Part shown: piece by piece, positions 7,701-14,009 of the stretch
Position numbering within the stretch: the stretch's first letter is position 1
How the letters are laid out: the number at the start of each line of letters is the position of its first letter
Assembly (NCBI GenBank): GCA_013044065.1
Contig: JABEVA010000092.1
Span: 1-15,410 of the forward strand
Source of the DNA: Phycisphaerae bacterium
GTDB lineage: Bacteria; Planctomycetota; Phycisphaerae; WQYP01
Reading direction: 5' to 3'
Length of the DNA stretch: 15,410 bases
The notes under the pieces: generated by a model
Database searches by the model: none
Told to the model about the DNA's origin: nothing
Seen by the model: the letters and a program-made list of their open reading frames with translations, nothing else
Program-made: the position numbers and the translations under genes

Positions 7701-9398
7701 CTGCCGCAGTTCCACCCTGGCCCGCAGGACCGAGAGTGCCAAATTGCCGGACGTGTTGGCGGGGGTTAAAAATACCGCCAAATCAGAAACGCGGTTCAAC
7801 ACCGCCAGCGCCTGGGCTTTGATGGCGATGGCCACAGCATTGGTGGGATCCTTGGCCAAAATGCGATTGGCAATATGCAAAGCATCGTGGGGATGCACCG
7901 GAGCTTCCAGGGCCGCCTTGTTAAGCAAAATCGCCACCGCACCGGGTGCCCGCGCGAGAATGTCGTTAAATTCCGTCAGGGCCGAGCCGGACTGCCCAAT
8001 CATTTCATACGCCTGAGACATGAGTTCTTTGTCCATCACCCATAACCGCACATCCTGTGGATTACTGGGTGAAAGCAAGGTGCCGGCCTGCGCCAAAGTG
8101 GCCAGAGCCTTGGTCACTTGGCCACTTTCAAGCTGCAATTGCCCTGTAGACAAAATAACCCAGGGAGTTTTCGGTGCCAGCAGGCGAATGCGGGCGATAT
8201 TCTGCCGGGCTTTTTTGAGCGCCAACGTACGGGCGGAAGATCCCGGAACCGCCTTTTGACCGATGGCCAAATAAGCCTCGGCCAACCATTGATAAGACTG
8301 AAATTTCATCTCCCGGTTCAACATTGGCTTAAACCCGCCGCCCGGTGTCGGATGGGCCAAACCCAATTCCAGATAGTGCACCGCGGATTCAAAATCATTG
8401 TGCTGCAGATACAAGTGCCCCAACTGAAAATAACCCGCCATTTTTTCAGGCTCAAGGGCAATGACCTTTTTAAGAGCAGCCACCTGGGACGCCAATGGTT
8501 TATTTTCCGCCTGCAGCAACAACGCTCGGGCTAGATACACCTTGGGATCACTGGGGGCAATTTTTGCCGCCTCGGCCATCGCGGCATCCGCCATTTTGTG
8601 CCAAGCCGGGTTGCCCCGACACAGTGCCGCCAAGTACAACCAGCCGAGCATATTCTTTGGATTTTTCTTGACAAACGCTTGCATGACTTGCAGCCCCTTG
8701 GCTCTCAGGGCCTTGGCCGCCGCCTTGCTGATCGTCTGCTGGCTCAATTCCGTCGCCGCCTGCATCAGATAAGCCCCCGCCATATTGGCAAAAGGCCGCG
8801 GATCGGTCGGTGCAAGTTGGCAGGCCTTGGTAAAGTCCGCCATGGAGGCCTTATACCTGGCGTCGGTCAAAGCCAGCACGCCTTTGACGGCATTGAGCCG
8901 TGACTCGCCCCGCAACCGGTAGGCTTCGGCATCTTTGGTATTCACCTTCAAGACCGCGTCGGCCGTCTGCCGCACCTGGCCCCACGCCCCGGCGGACGGC
9001 ATTAACTCGGCATATTTGGCTGATTTGTGTAACAATCGGCGTTGCGCCCGCATGTACCCGGCATCGGTGCGAACCGCGGCATTCCACGATTGAAACGCCT
9101 GGTCGATCCAGCGGCGATGCTTGTTCGAATTGGCATAAAACAGATTGCCCACCGTGTACAGCAGCGGCGCAGCCCCCGGTAGATGCTGGCGTTCGGTGGC
9201 GATAATAGCCCGCTGGTAGGCCTGAATTGCCAAGGTCACGTGGCCGGCCTTCAAGTAAGCCCGGGCCTCTTTTTCCAATCGGGTGGGATTATTCTCCAGC
9301 CGATTTTTAATCCAAAATATGCCCGCCCCCACGCCAATAATAACCACCAGCACGGTTAAAAGTATCGCCAGGAATCTTGTATTTACTTTTCTAGCCAT
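4755..9398 (-). CDS. Giant membrane-anchored TPR protein of the exosortase/EPS locus (PrsT-like)
   Basis: This 1547-residue protein consists almost entirely of tetratricopeptide repeats behind one N-terminal membrane anchor (residues about 9-30, after a short Lys/Arg-rich start). No lipobox cysteine is present. Typical repeat cores occur from residue 40 to the end, for example the A-x-x-x-Y-x-x-A-I pattern near the N-terminus and LDPTDANTLNNLAYVLA in the last 150 residues. Consensus NP or DP turns recur between helices. No catalytic domain is visible. Exosortase-linked EPS loci often carry a large TPR protein (PrsT in PEP-CTERM systems), usually shorter and a lipoprotein. This one is much longer and anchored differently, so the equivalence is by context. 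Start 9398 is supported by AGAGGA 5 nt upstream. It lies 94 bp after EpsI and 84 bp before the Wzz-like gene. The likely role is a periplasmic scaffold for polymer synthesis or export proteins (inference). Confidence 0.88.
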   Translation of the reverse strand: MARKVNTRFLAILLTVLVVIIGVGAGIFWIKNRLENNPTRLEKEARAYLKAGHVTLAIQAYQRAIIATERQHLPGAAPLLYTVGNLFYANSNKHRRWIDQAFQSWNAAVRTDAGYMRAQRRLLHKSAKYAELMPSAGAWGQVRQTADAVLKVNTKDAEAYRLRGESRLNAVKGVLALTDARYKASMADFTKACQLAPTDPRPFANMAGAYLMQAATELSQQTISKAAAKALRAKGLQVMQAFVKKNPKNMLGWLYLAALCRGNPAWHKMADAAMAEAAKIAPSDPKVYLARALLLQAENKPLASQVAALKKVIALEPEKMAGYFQLGHLYLQHNDFESAVHYLELGLAHPTPGGGFKPMLNREMKFQSYQWLAEAYLAIGQKAVPGSSARTLALKKARQNIARIRLLAPKTPWVILSTGQLQLESGQVTKALATLAQAGTLLSPSNPQDVRLWVMDKELMSQAYEMIGQSGSALTEFNDILARAPGAVAILLNKAALEAPVHPHDALHIANRILAKDPTNAVAIAIKAQALAVLNRVSDLAVFLTPANTSGNLALSVLRARVELRQGNDLTAWHIIKPWVKKSPGESRAVIIAYVALMKLHRVSAAKALVAAAVKAVPNNLQFLLLDSALRAGKSPVVTLRSVDSDLASISLPGESAVAAQLAAIKTLPDALQRNLMLATFYLQQNKVKPAGVAVAAAAVISPHDPAVVEREFELAMLTKNYKKASAVADLAGSLNLDGVNGALYRGRLEMGQGDVAGAVRTLKAALALNPQSAVMRTYYGAALLKSGNIEAGIAALKLALHQKPDDMAALKPLVQYYMNLQTPDSVARASRLIDQGLVYNTLDTQLRQWRRDLQDLYGPVGPAIRRRLAVYKSDPGDLRNIQRLAFLYGRAKRYSAGVALLKAAYARHKENLVLATGLAQLYALDNKPTAAENIFNHLAESPNAKTAYLGRLMLGDFYRTRGEYAQAAQMYTSAARKQPAGSYQVQSRMANMLNALGHYKQALTYLTTLYKAKPLNRSVLLEYIQTLIRAGHVKHGLSLLQSEILAKNPHDEAGLTLEALGYLTEKKLALAEKAVDQALAANPGDIQALYNQAILLSLMPHGDLAQAISDLQVVIAKAPGDIAARLNLAKLLERSEHYAQAVHEYQSIVKHDPHDNTVRMDYATLLFDLSHMYLSIPSTDRSTLAGTLRTIDPLALLARLVQDSIATFPNSFNWQLMRADLALMRGQRTQAVAVAAAAYKKAGQSIQTTPAYLTLLMQAKAYQRVVKVATMAIALDPNNPGLYTVRGMAWGALHQVPKASADFNHALALSIKSPEALLAVSNKYAAAAGIPPVQQALENLLVSNKNNPGLMLSLAQAQLSVGDHAGALNEARQLLGSNPAGFVQITALRIAAVAAYGGHDYSSAAMFYKQVLKLDPTDANTLNNLAYVLAVHLNQALEALPLAEKANAIAAAAESRTTYAIDPNILDTLGWVRFLNGDTIGAYNALTRAVKHSHLATAYYHLANVLVKENNLAGAKKYLQDAIKYAQQQHQSGLKRSQMLLNKLDG

Positions 9399-9419
9399 TG
9401 ATATCCTCTTTGACAGTTT

Positions 9420-9433
9420 TCCGGAAGTCCGGA
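9420..9433 (-). other. Doubled TCCGGA palindrome ahead of the TPR gene
   Basis: Two copies of the self-complementary hexamer TCCGGA lie 2 bp apart in the 94-bp gap between the EpsI and TPR genes, about 20 bp before the TPR start codon. They can form a short hairpin just upstream of the AGAGGA ribosome site. This might tune translation, or it may be chance. Confidence 0.2.
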
Positions 9434-9492
9434 TTCATCGCCTTGCTGACGTTCCCGAGCAACCGGTATCCAATCTCAAATCGCCGGGCCAC

Positions 9493-10320
9493 TTACGACG
9501 GTGGCACCGTTTTATTCATCGCCGCCGCCCCTCGGGCTGAAGGTGCGTTGAGTTTTTTCCAGTTTGGTAAAATTCGCTCAATGGACGGCAGAGCCGCGCG
9601 GATAAACGCGCTAATGGTTTTTCGAGCCTCGGCACGGGTGGAAGGCCCCAGCACATCCACCTCAATTTTGCAGTCGTAGCCGTATTTGCTCCTGGCATGC
9701 CAAAACATGGCACTCACCTGCTGGGTGTTGGGCGCGTACTTGCCATCCACCTGAAACGTGTACGCGGTATTAATGTACTCTCCACCAGATTGATGGCTGA
9801 ACATCAAGGGCATGCCGCTGCCGGCCCCGTTGGGTTTGGCAAACGCCAGGAACCGCATCGGCATATCCGTTAGCTTACCATCGGCGTGCGGCACATTTTT
9901 AATGGTAATAAGGTCGTCCTTAACGCGCTGCAAACCTGCCCCCACCCAGCAGACATTGGGTACGTGGGGTGTGGCAAAGTCCGTCGGATAATAGTTTAAA
10001 TTGATCTGCACGACCGACGCCGGACTGTCCGGCGGCATCGCCGTATCTTCATACTTGCGGATCAGGTAATCGTGCGTGCCCAATACCGCCAGCGTCTCCG
10101 CAGACAAGCGTTCATCCGCTGAACCAGGCGGAACCTTAAACACACCCAATGTAAGCGGTAAACTGGGCAACGGTGCCTGCAGCGGTGTGGGTGTTTTTTG
10201 CAACACCATTCCCATTTTGGCCTGGGCCCATTCCAGCGACAGCAGTCCTGCTCCCAGAATCGCCACTGCGGTGATGCCCGCCAATATCAGATGTTGATTG
10301 GTGCGCGACAAGGATGTCAT
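9493..10320 (-). CDS. epsI: EpsI-family exosortase-associated protein (DUF3485)
   Basis: This 275-residue protein resembles EpsI (DUF3485), a companion of exosortases found either as a separate protein or fused to the exosortase C-terminus. It has one N-terminal membrane anchor (about residues 11-29) and an extracytoplasmic domain. The family signature H-x-P-x-x-C followed by a G-A-G turn is present as PHVPNVCWVGAG (H119, P121, C124), preceded by the INLNYY strand. A second block, FSHQSGGEYINTAYTF, fits the conserved strand region downstream. Its start overlaps the exosortase stop by ATGA, so the pair is translationally coupled and probably works as one unit at the membrane. The biochemical role of EpsI is not established in the family. 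The last 25 residues are Ala/Pro-rich and probably disordered. Recognition rests on the motif plus the immediate exosortase neighbour. Confidence 0.85.
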   Translation of the reverse strand: MTSLSRTNQHLILAGITAVAILGAGLLSLEWAQAKMGMVLQKTPTPLQAPLPSLPLTLGVFKVPPGSADERLSAETLAVLGTHDYLIRKYEDTAMPPDSPASVVQINLNYYPTDFATPHVPNVCWVGAGLQRVKDDLITIKNVPHADGKLTDMPMRFLAFAKPNGAGSGMPLMFSHQSGGEYINTAYTFQVDGKYAPNTQQVSAMFWHARSKYGYDCKIEVDVLGPSTRAEARKTISAFIRAALPSIERILPNWKKLNAPSARGAAAMNKTVPPS

Positions 10321-11324
10321 GTGCCGCCTCCGGCCGTCGAAACCACAGTCGTATCCTCAATAAAAATATGATCCAAGGCCCACGCCGTCCCCAACTGTAA
10401 AAACATCGCCGGAATCAGCATCAACATCCCTAAACTCGCATGGGTGCTGCCTCTGGCCCACTCCTGCCCCGCAGAAACAAATAACACCCCAGTGAGCGCT
10501 ACCCGCAGGGCGTTACACAAAATCGCAATTGGCAGGGCGCACAAGGCTAAAAACAACTTCTGCCACACCGGCCGCGGCACACTGTATGCCAGCACAATCG
10601 CCAACGCAAAAAATGCCGTCAAACTCCTGATCCCGCTGCACGCCTGGGCCACATCCAAAGAATCCCAGTGCGCCCGAACCTGCACGTGAATCTGCGTAGC
10701 CGTCACTATCGCCGGTATCCCGAACATCGTCAGCAAATGCCCTCCCAGCGAGGCCGCCAGGAATTGTAGTGGCGTTGTAAGTTTTACATACAACGCTTGC
10801 GGTGGAGGAATCATGAACAATAAATAGCATATCGGCAGCCACAGCAGCCTCATATAATTCCAGCCCAACATCCACAGGAACATGCCAAAGAGCACCACCA
10901 ACATGCTTAACTCGGAAAACTGAATTTGTCCCGTGACTAAAAACAGCACCTGCGTCGCCGTCCCGAAAATCAGCAGCGCCAGCCCCACAGCGCTGCGCTG
11001 TGGCTCCAGCGATCTCAACACCGGCCACTGCTGATAAACAAAAAACGCGCTGATAAATGGTATGGCAAAACCCTGGCTGAAATTCGGATTCGAATACCAT
11101 ACCGAAACCAATTGCATTAAATTGATCCGGTAAAGCACCAGGAACTCTAGAACCATCAGCGCGATAATCAGCCACGCCACCGGACTTACACTTCCTCCCC
11201 CGCGCACCGGCGCACGCACTTTTGGTGCTGTGGAGTACTCAAACCGCCGCGCCGGCGTGGCCCCTCCGGCATTCAGCGCTGATCTGCCCGACGCTTGATC
11301 CGAACCTGTGGTTGGGCTACTCAT
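10317..11324 (-). CDS. Exosortase (membrane Cys-His-Arg transpeptidase)
   Basis: This 335-residue polytopic membrane protein belongs to the exosortase/archaeosortase family, which cleaves C-terminal sorting signals (PEP-CTERM type) of exported proteins. The expected catalytic residues are all present: C229 in QACSGIRS, R274 in NALRVALTG, and H295 in GSTHASLGM. The early motif usually written SHGF reads FSQGF (residues 82-86). There are about eight hydrophobic segments between residue 48 and 318. The first 46 residues are a Ser/Gly/Ala/Pro-rich cytoplasmic extension. GGAG-type pairing is seen as GGAG 11 nt upstream of ATG 11324, a rather long spacing. A small ORF ends at the start codon as TAATG, so coupling is possible. 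EpsI follows with a 4-bp overlap. No gene in this window encodes an obvious PEP-CTERM tail, so the substrates lie elsewhere. The family call is secure; the subtype (Xrt letter) cannot be assigned by eye. Confidence 0.93.
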   Translation of the reverse strand: MSSPTTGSDQASGRSALNAGGATPARRFEYSTAPKVRAPVRGGGSVSPVAWLIIALMVLEFLVLYRINLMQLVSVWYSNPNFSQGFAIPFISAFFVYQQWPVLRSLEPQRSAVGLALLIFGTATQVLFLVTGQIQFSELSMLVVLFGMFLWMLGWNYMRLLWLPICYLLFMIPPPQALYVKLTTPLQFLAASLGGHLLTMFGIPAIVTATQIHVQVRAHWDSLDVAQACSGIRSLTAFFALAIVLAYSVPRPVWQKLFLALCALPIAILCNALRVALTGVLFVSAGQEWARGSTHASLGMLMLIPAMFLQLGTAWALDHIFIEDTTVVSTAGGGT

Positions 11325-11509
11325 TATTTCAAAAGCTCCGCTATTGTTGGGCCCGGGATTGCGACCGCGACCACCAGATTGGCATCGTCAACTGCCAAAC
11401 ACCCGCCATTCCGGCCCCGTCCGCCACCCTCGACACGGCCATTGCGGTCACAAGTCCGCAGCGACGGCACCCCACGCCGCCTATTATTATCGGTTCCCAG
11501 CGTGCTCAT
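11324..11509 (-). CDS. Possible 61-residue leader ORF joined to the exosortase start
   Basis: A short ORF begins at ATG 11509, inside the transcript predicted from the promoter at 11567-11595. Its stop overlaps the exosortase start as TAATG. The product is Arg/Gly-rich and then hydrophobic (NLVVAVAIPG), and ends in AELLK. It has no Shine-Dalgarno and no recognisable family, and an in-frame stop lies just 7 codons upstream. It may be a coupling leader or simply an open stretch. The only evidence is its position relative to the promoter and the start codon. Confidence 0.18.
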   Translation of the reverse strand: MSTLGTDNNRRRGVPSLRTCDRNGRVEGGGRGRNGGCLAVDDANLVVAVAIPGPTIAELLK

Positions 11510-11566
11510 GCTGCAAGCGCTTTGGCTCTAATTTCAGCTCCCCACACCTTCCATGGCACGCTAAAG

Positions 11567-11595
11567 ATTATATCAGGTTGACCGCCAGTTTTCGA
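11567..11595 (-). promoter_or_regulatory. Sigma70-type promoter for the exosortase-EpsI-TPR-Wzz unit
   Basis: On the minus strand TCGAAA (11590-11595, 4 of 6 matches to TTGACA) is separated by exactly 17 bp from a perfect TATAAT (11567-11572). Transcription would start near 11560 and give a leader of about 235 nt before the exosortase ATG. It lies in the 524-bp gene-free gap between the export lipoprotein and the exosortase. Confidence 0.55.
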
Positions 11596-11761
11596 GCCAA
11601 GATGGCAACAATTTTCCTGATCACATAAGCCCAAGGCCATTTCATCAACCCCGCTGATGTTACGAAATGCCAGCCCCTTGGTTCAGGCGCAGAATCGACC
11701 TTTGTGCCGCCACCGGCGTCAAGCATTCGCAATCACGATATTACAGGACATATGCCGCCCC

Positions 11762-11818
11762 AAGCGCCGGGGCGCTTTAACGCACCGTTTCTCCAGCGGT
11801 ATCTTCACCCCCGGTGAA
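11762..11818 (-). other. Two small hairpins just after the export lipoprotein gene
   Basis: Two perfect inverted repeats lie 30-90 bp downstream of the export gene stop: TTCACC/GGTGAA with a 3-nt loop (11804-11818), and AAGCGCC/GGCGCTT with a 2-nt loop (11762-11777). Neither is followed by a T-run on the minus strand, so this is at best a weak or factor-dependent transcript end or 3' stabiliser. Apart from these, the promoter and the small ORF described separately, I see nothing in the 11325-11848 gap. Confidence 0.35.
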
Positions 11819-11848
11819 CGCGGCTGCGAGGAAAAGGCCAATCGCCGA

Positions 11849-13474
11849 TTATCCGCCCTTCGTGATAACCGGCTGGATGTAAAAGTTCCGGTCATAGGTA
11901 AATCCAAACCCATACGCCGCCTGGAAACCGTTGCGAAATATCGCCAAAAATGGGGCGATGGCATCGGTACCCACATTCAGCACATCATTGGGTTTGAGGA
12001 AAATGTCCGGCTCTTCACCGTCAAAAATGGCCTGCATATTCACCTGAATGATGGTTTCCTGATTCTTACCGATGCGGCGAATCAGCTCACACCGTCGCGG
12101 TATGGCCAAGCCACCCAGATTGCCTGCCGCCGCCACCGCCATCTTCAAAGTGATGCGTTGCCCCGTCAAGGTATAGACGCCCGGCCGATTCACATTGCCC
12201 ATGACATAGTAATACTGAGGTTTGGCCGACGGTATGCGAATGATATCGCCTGGCCGGATGATGATGTTCTCACGCGGATTGCCTTCCAGCAGCTTGCGTA
12301 CCCGAATGCGGATCACCAGATCCTGATATGGCAACTTTTCTTTCCGTCGCGCCATGTTTGAAAATTGGTACTTCGCCGTACCTGCTGGCTTTACCGGCGA
12401 GGGCATGGTGGTGCTGCCACTTTTTGTCTTCGATGGCAGCGGCACCCAATGATGGTTCACATACACGAAATGCTGGCGCGGTGCGTTGCCCGACGATTCC
12501 AGCGATTTGGTCAGCAAGTCCTGTTCTTTCTTGAGCAGCTTCGCGGAAGTCTTGCCATGGTTTGTTTCCGACGATTCGATCTCGTGCTGCAATGCCTTCA
12601 GTTCCTGGGCGGTGGTCGTACCCGATGAGCCACCCGCGGCAGTGTTTGTACTGGGCACCGACGTCGGCAACGCCCCAGGCCCATGTTCCGCCTTGACCTT
12701 ATTTTCCGGCGAACGAATCACGTAAATCCAGCGCACACCCTGATCCGGCGTGGGGTTGCCCGCCAGAGCCAAGGCGTCGAGCAGACGAAAACTCGGCGAG
12801 GTGATGTTGTACGTACCGGCGCGAGCGCCGCCAATAATCGAAAACACCCGACGTTTGGCCTGGGTTAAATCCACATTTACCTGCGGACCGGGCTGGTGCG
12901 GTCCCGGTGCGGACATCTCCCCGCTTTGAATCAAAATGCGTACAATGCGCCGCCGCAACTGCCGGGTCGTCAACCCTTTTGCCTTGATCGTACCGATAAA
13001 GTCCAGCGTGATGTCGCCCTGGGTGTTGATCTGCCGGGTCTGTACTGATTCCTGATCCGGCACCACCAACTGAAACACGGACACCGTTACCACATCACCC
13101 GCGCCAAGCACATAAGGCCGCGTGGACGGAATAAGATCCGCGACTCTCGGACGCCGGGAGTCCGGCCACGGCCCCGGTGGCGGATCATTCACCGCCAATG
13201 AATTCAAAATCGGCCATGTGACAGGTTCCACATTGCCCCACGGATTGGCCTTATCAAACCGCCCCACCTCCGACGGATTCATAAACGAATTGCGAAGGTT
13301 CAAATAGTTGCTTAGATCACTTCCGGCATTGGAACAGCCCACCAGTGAGCCAACCCCACATGCCAACACGCACATACCCACCGCGCGACCCAACCGCCAA
13401 CCCCGCACTATTTTAGCCGAGTTTGCGACCACAGGGTTCGATCTATTTTCCTTTTTTGCCTCGCGATCAGCCAT
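11849..13474 (-). CDS. Outer-membrane polysaccharide export lipoprotein (Wza/OPX family)
   Basis: This 541-residue export lipoprotein belongs to the OPX family and should form the periplasm-spanning outer-membrane channel for exopolysaccharide. After a charged N-terminus, a hydrophobic segment (about 33-46) ends in the lipobox LVGC, with lipidation at C47. A polysaccharide export (PES) domain spans about 118-202, opening with the hallmark YVLGAGDVVTVSVF. An SLBB-like domain starts near residue 208. It is interrupted at about 256-382 by a low-complexity, Ser/Thr/Pro-rich and partly coiled-coil insert, then resumes with IIIRPGDIIRIP. A second SLBB (about 419-502) has the classic VMGNVNRPGVYTL opening. 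A C-terminal segment, about 504-535, may be the amphipathic membrane-spanning part. ATG 13474 has AAAGG 6 nt upstream. Its promoter is at 13588-13616. The partner is the Wzz-like protein encoded downstream at 2430-4670. Confidence 0.93.
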   Translation of the reverse strand: MADREAKKENRSNPVVANSAKIVRGWRLGRAVGMCVLACGVGSLVGCSNAGSDLSNYLNLRNSFMNPSEVGRFDKANPWGNVEPVTWPILNSLAVNDPPPGPWPDSRRPRVADLIPSTRPYVLGAGDVVTVSVFQLVVPDQESVQTRQINTQGDITLDFIGTIKAKGLTTRQLRRRIVRILIQSGEMSAPGPHQPGPQVNVDLTQAKRRVFSIIGGARAGTYNITSPSFRLLDALALAGNPTPDQGVRWIYVIRSPENKVKAEHGPGALPTSVPSTNTAAGGSSGTTTAQELKALQHEIESSETNHGKTSAKLLKKEQDLLTKSLESSGNAPRQHFVYVNHHWVPLPSKTKSGSTTMPSPVKPAGTAKYQFSNMARRKEKLPYQDLVIRIRVRKLLEGNPRENIIIRPGDIIRIPSAKPQYYYVMGNVNRPGVYTLTGQRITLKMAVAAAGNLGGLAIPRRCELIRRIGKNQETIIQVNMQAIFDGEEPDIFLKPNDVLNVGTDAIAPFLAIFRNGFQAAYGFGFTYDRNFYIQPVITKGG

Positions 13475-13504
13475 GCGCCACCTTTCATCACATGTTACTT
13501 GTGC

Positions 13505-13540
13505 CCGCGACTTCTAAACCAACCGCCGCGACTTCAAACC
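13505..13540 (-). repeat. Tandem direct repeat in the export-gene leader, 21-bp period
   Basis: On the minus strand GAAGTCGCGG occurs twice (13526-13535 and 13505-13514) with starts exactly 21 bp apart. Each copy is preceded by GGTTT (one copy has an extra A). The repeat lies 31-66 bp before the export-gene start codon and downstream of the predicted transcription start. Two helical turns of spacing suits a protein-binding tandem operator, but an RNA-level role is equally possible. Confidence 0.45.
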
Positions 13541-13587
13541 ACAGCCGGACTCATCTTATTATTAAAACGGCCCGACCAAGTGCGACT

Positions 13588-13616
13588 ATTTTAGCCACTC
13601 TTTGGCCTCCTGTCAG
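13588..13616 (-). promoter_or_regulatory. Sigma70-type promoter of the export lipoprotein gene
   Basis: On the minus strand CTGACA (13611-13616, 5 of 6) and TAAAAT (13588-13593, 5 of 6) are separated by the optimal 17 bp. Transcription would start near 13581, leaving a leader of about 107 nt that contains the tandem direct repeat. This is the best promoter-like pair in the window and marks the start of the polysaccharide operon. Confidence 0.6.
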
Positions 13617-13634
13617 CCCACCTCTTAGAACCTC

Positions 13635-13693
13635 GGCTACAAGCCCCGGTTCACCAGTCTCCCCAGCAACGCCACCTTTCAGATAGCCGGGGC
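13635..13693. repeat. Inverted repeats with mutually exclusive pairing upstream of the export promoter
   Basis: GGCTA (13635-13639) can pair with TAGCC (13684-13688), and GCCCCGG (13643-13649) with CCGGGGC (13687-13693). The right-hand arms overlap by two bases, so only one helix can form fully. It lies upstream of the predicted transcription start, so a DNA-binding or cruciform role fits better than an RNA switch, unless transcription starts further upstream. Confidence 0.25.
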
Positions 13694-13899
13694 AATGGCA
13701 ATGAGGACCAAATCCCGAACCATGTTGATTTATTCGCCCACAACTGTCAAGCCCGGACCTCGCACGCAAGGCCCATCCACCCCGGATTTCTCCGGTCATC
13801 GGGAAATTATCGGCCATCCGCCCCCAATTTCTGTCCTATACTTGCCAAAAAGCCTGCCTCGGACGCATTTGATCACCATGCGGGCACCTATTCTCGGCT

Positions 13900-13978
13900 G
13901 CTCGCCATGCCCAATCCTGTTCGGCCCGGCGTTTGCTTCGGGGGCGAGCGAACCATAAAATAAAAAAATAAAATAAAT
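13900..13978 (+). promoter_or_regulatory. Inverted repeat and pure A/T tract upstream of the transposase
   Basis: GCTCGCC (13900-13906) and GGCGAGC (13943-13949) form a perfect 7-bp inverted repeat. It is followed by a run of A and T only (13955-13978) with mirror symmetry around a seven-A core. Immediately after comes TTGACT (13981-13986), a -35-like hexamer. The A/T tract could act as an UP element. The matching -10 is poor: TAGCGC at 17 bp spacing. Together with the repeats and promoter at 13505-13693, these are the only signals I see in the 13475-14009 gap. Confidence 0.3.
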
Positions 13979-14009
13979 CCTTGACTCGCGCATTTGGTGC
14001 CGATAGCGC

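Noticed and set aside
11657..12361. 234-codon plus-strand open frame
   Set aside because: It is mostly antisense to the well-supported export lipoprotein gene, with no family resemblance or ribosome site.
13601..13700. Possible c-di-GMP riboswitch before the export gene
   Set aside because: The minus strand has a GAAAGG and GTAGCC-like segment, but the conserved GACGCAAAGCC and GNRA-type elements of the c-di-GMP-I class are missing, and the region lies upstream of the predicted start site.
13551..13817. 88-codon minus-strand open frame upstream of the export gene
   Set aside because: It spans the predicted promoter, has only a G-run placed too close to the ATG, and shows no recognisable domain.
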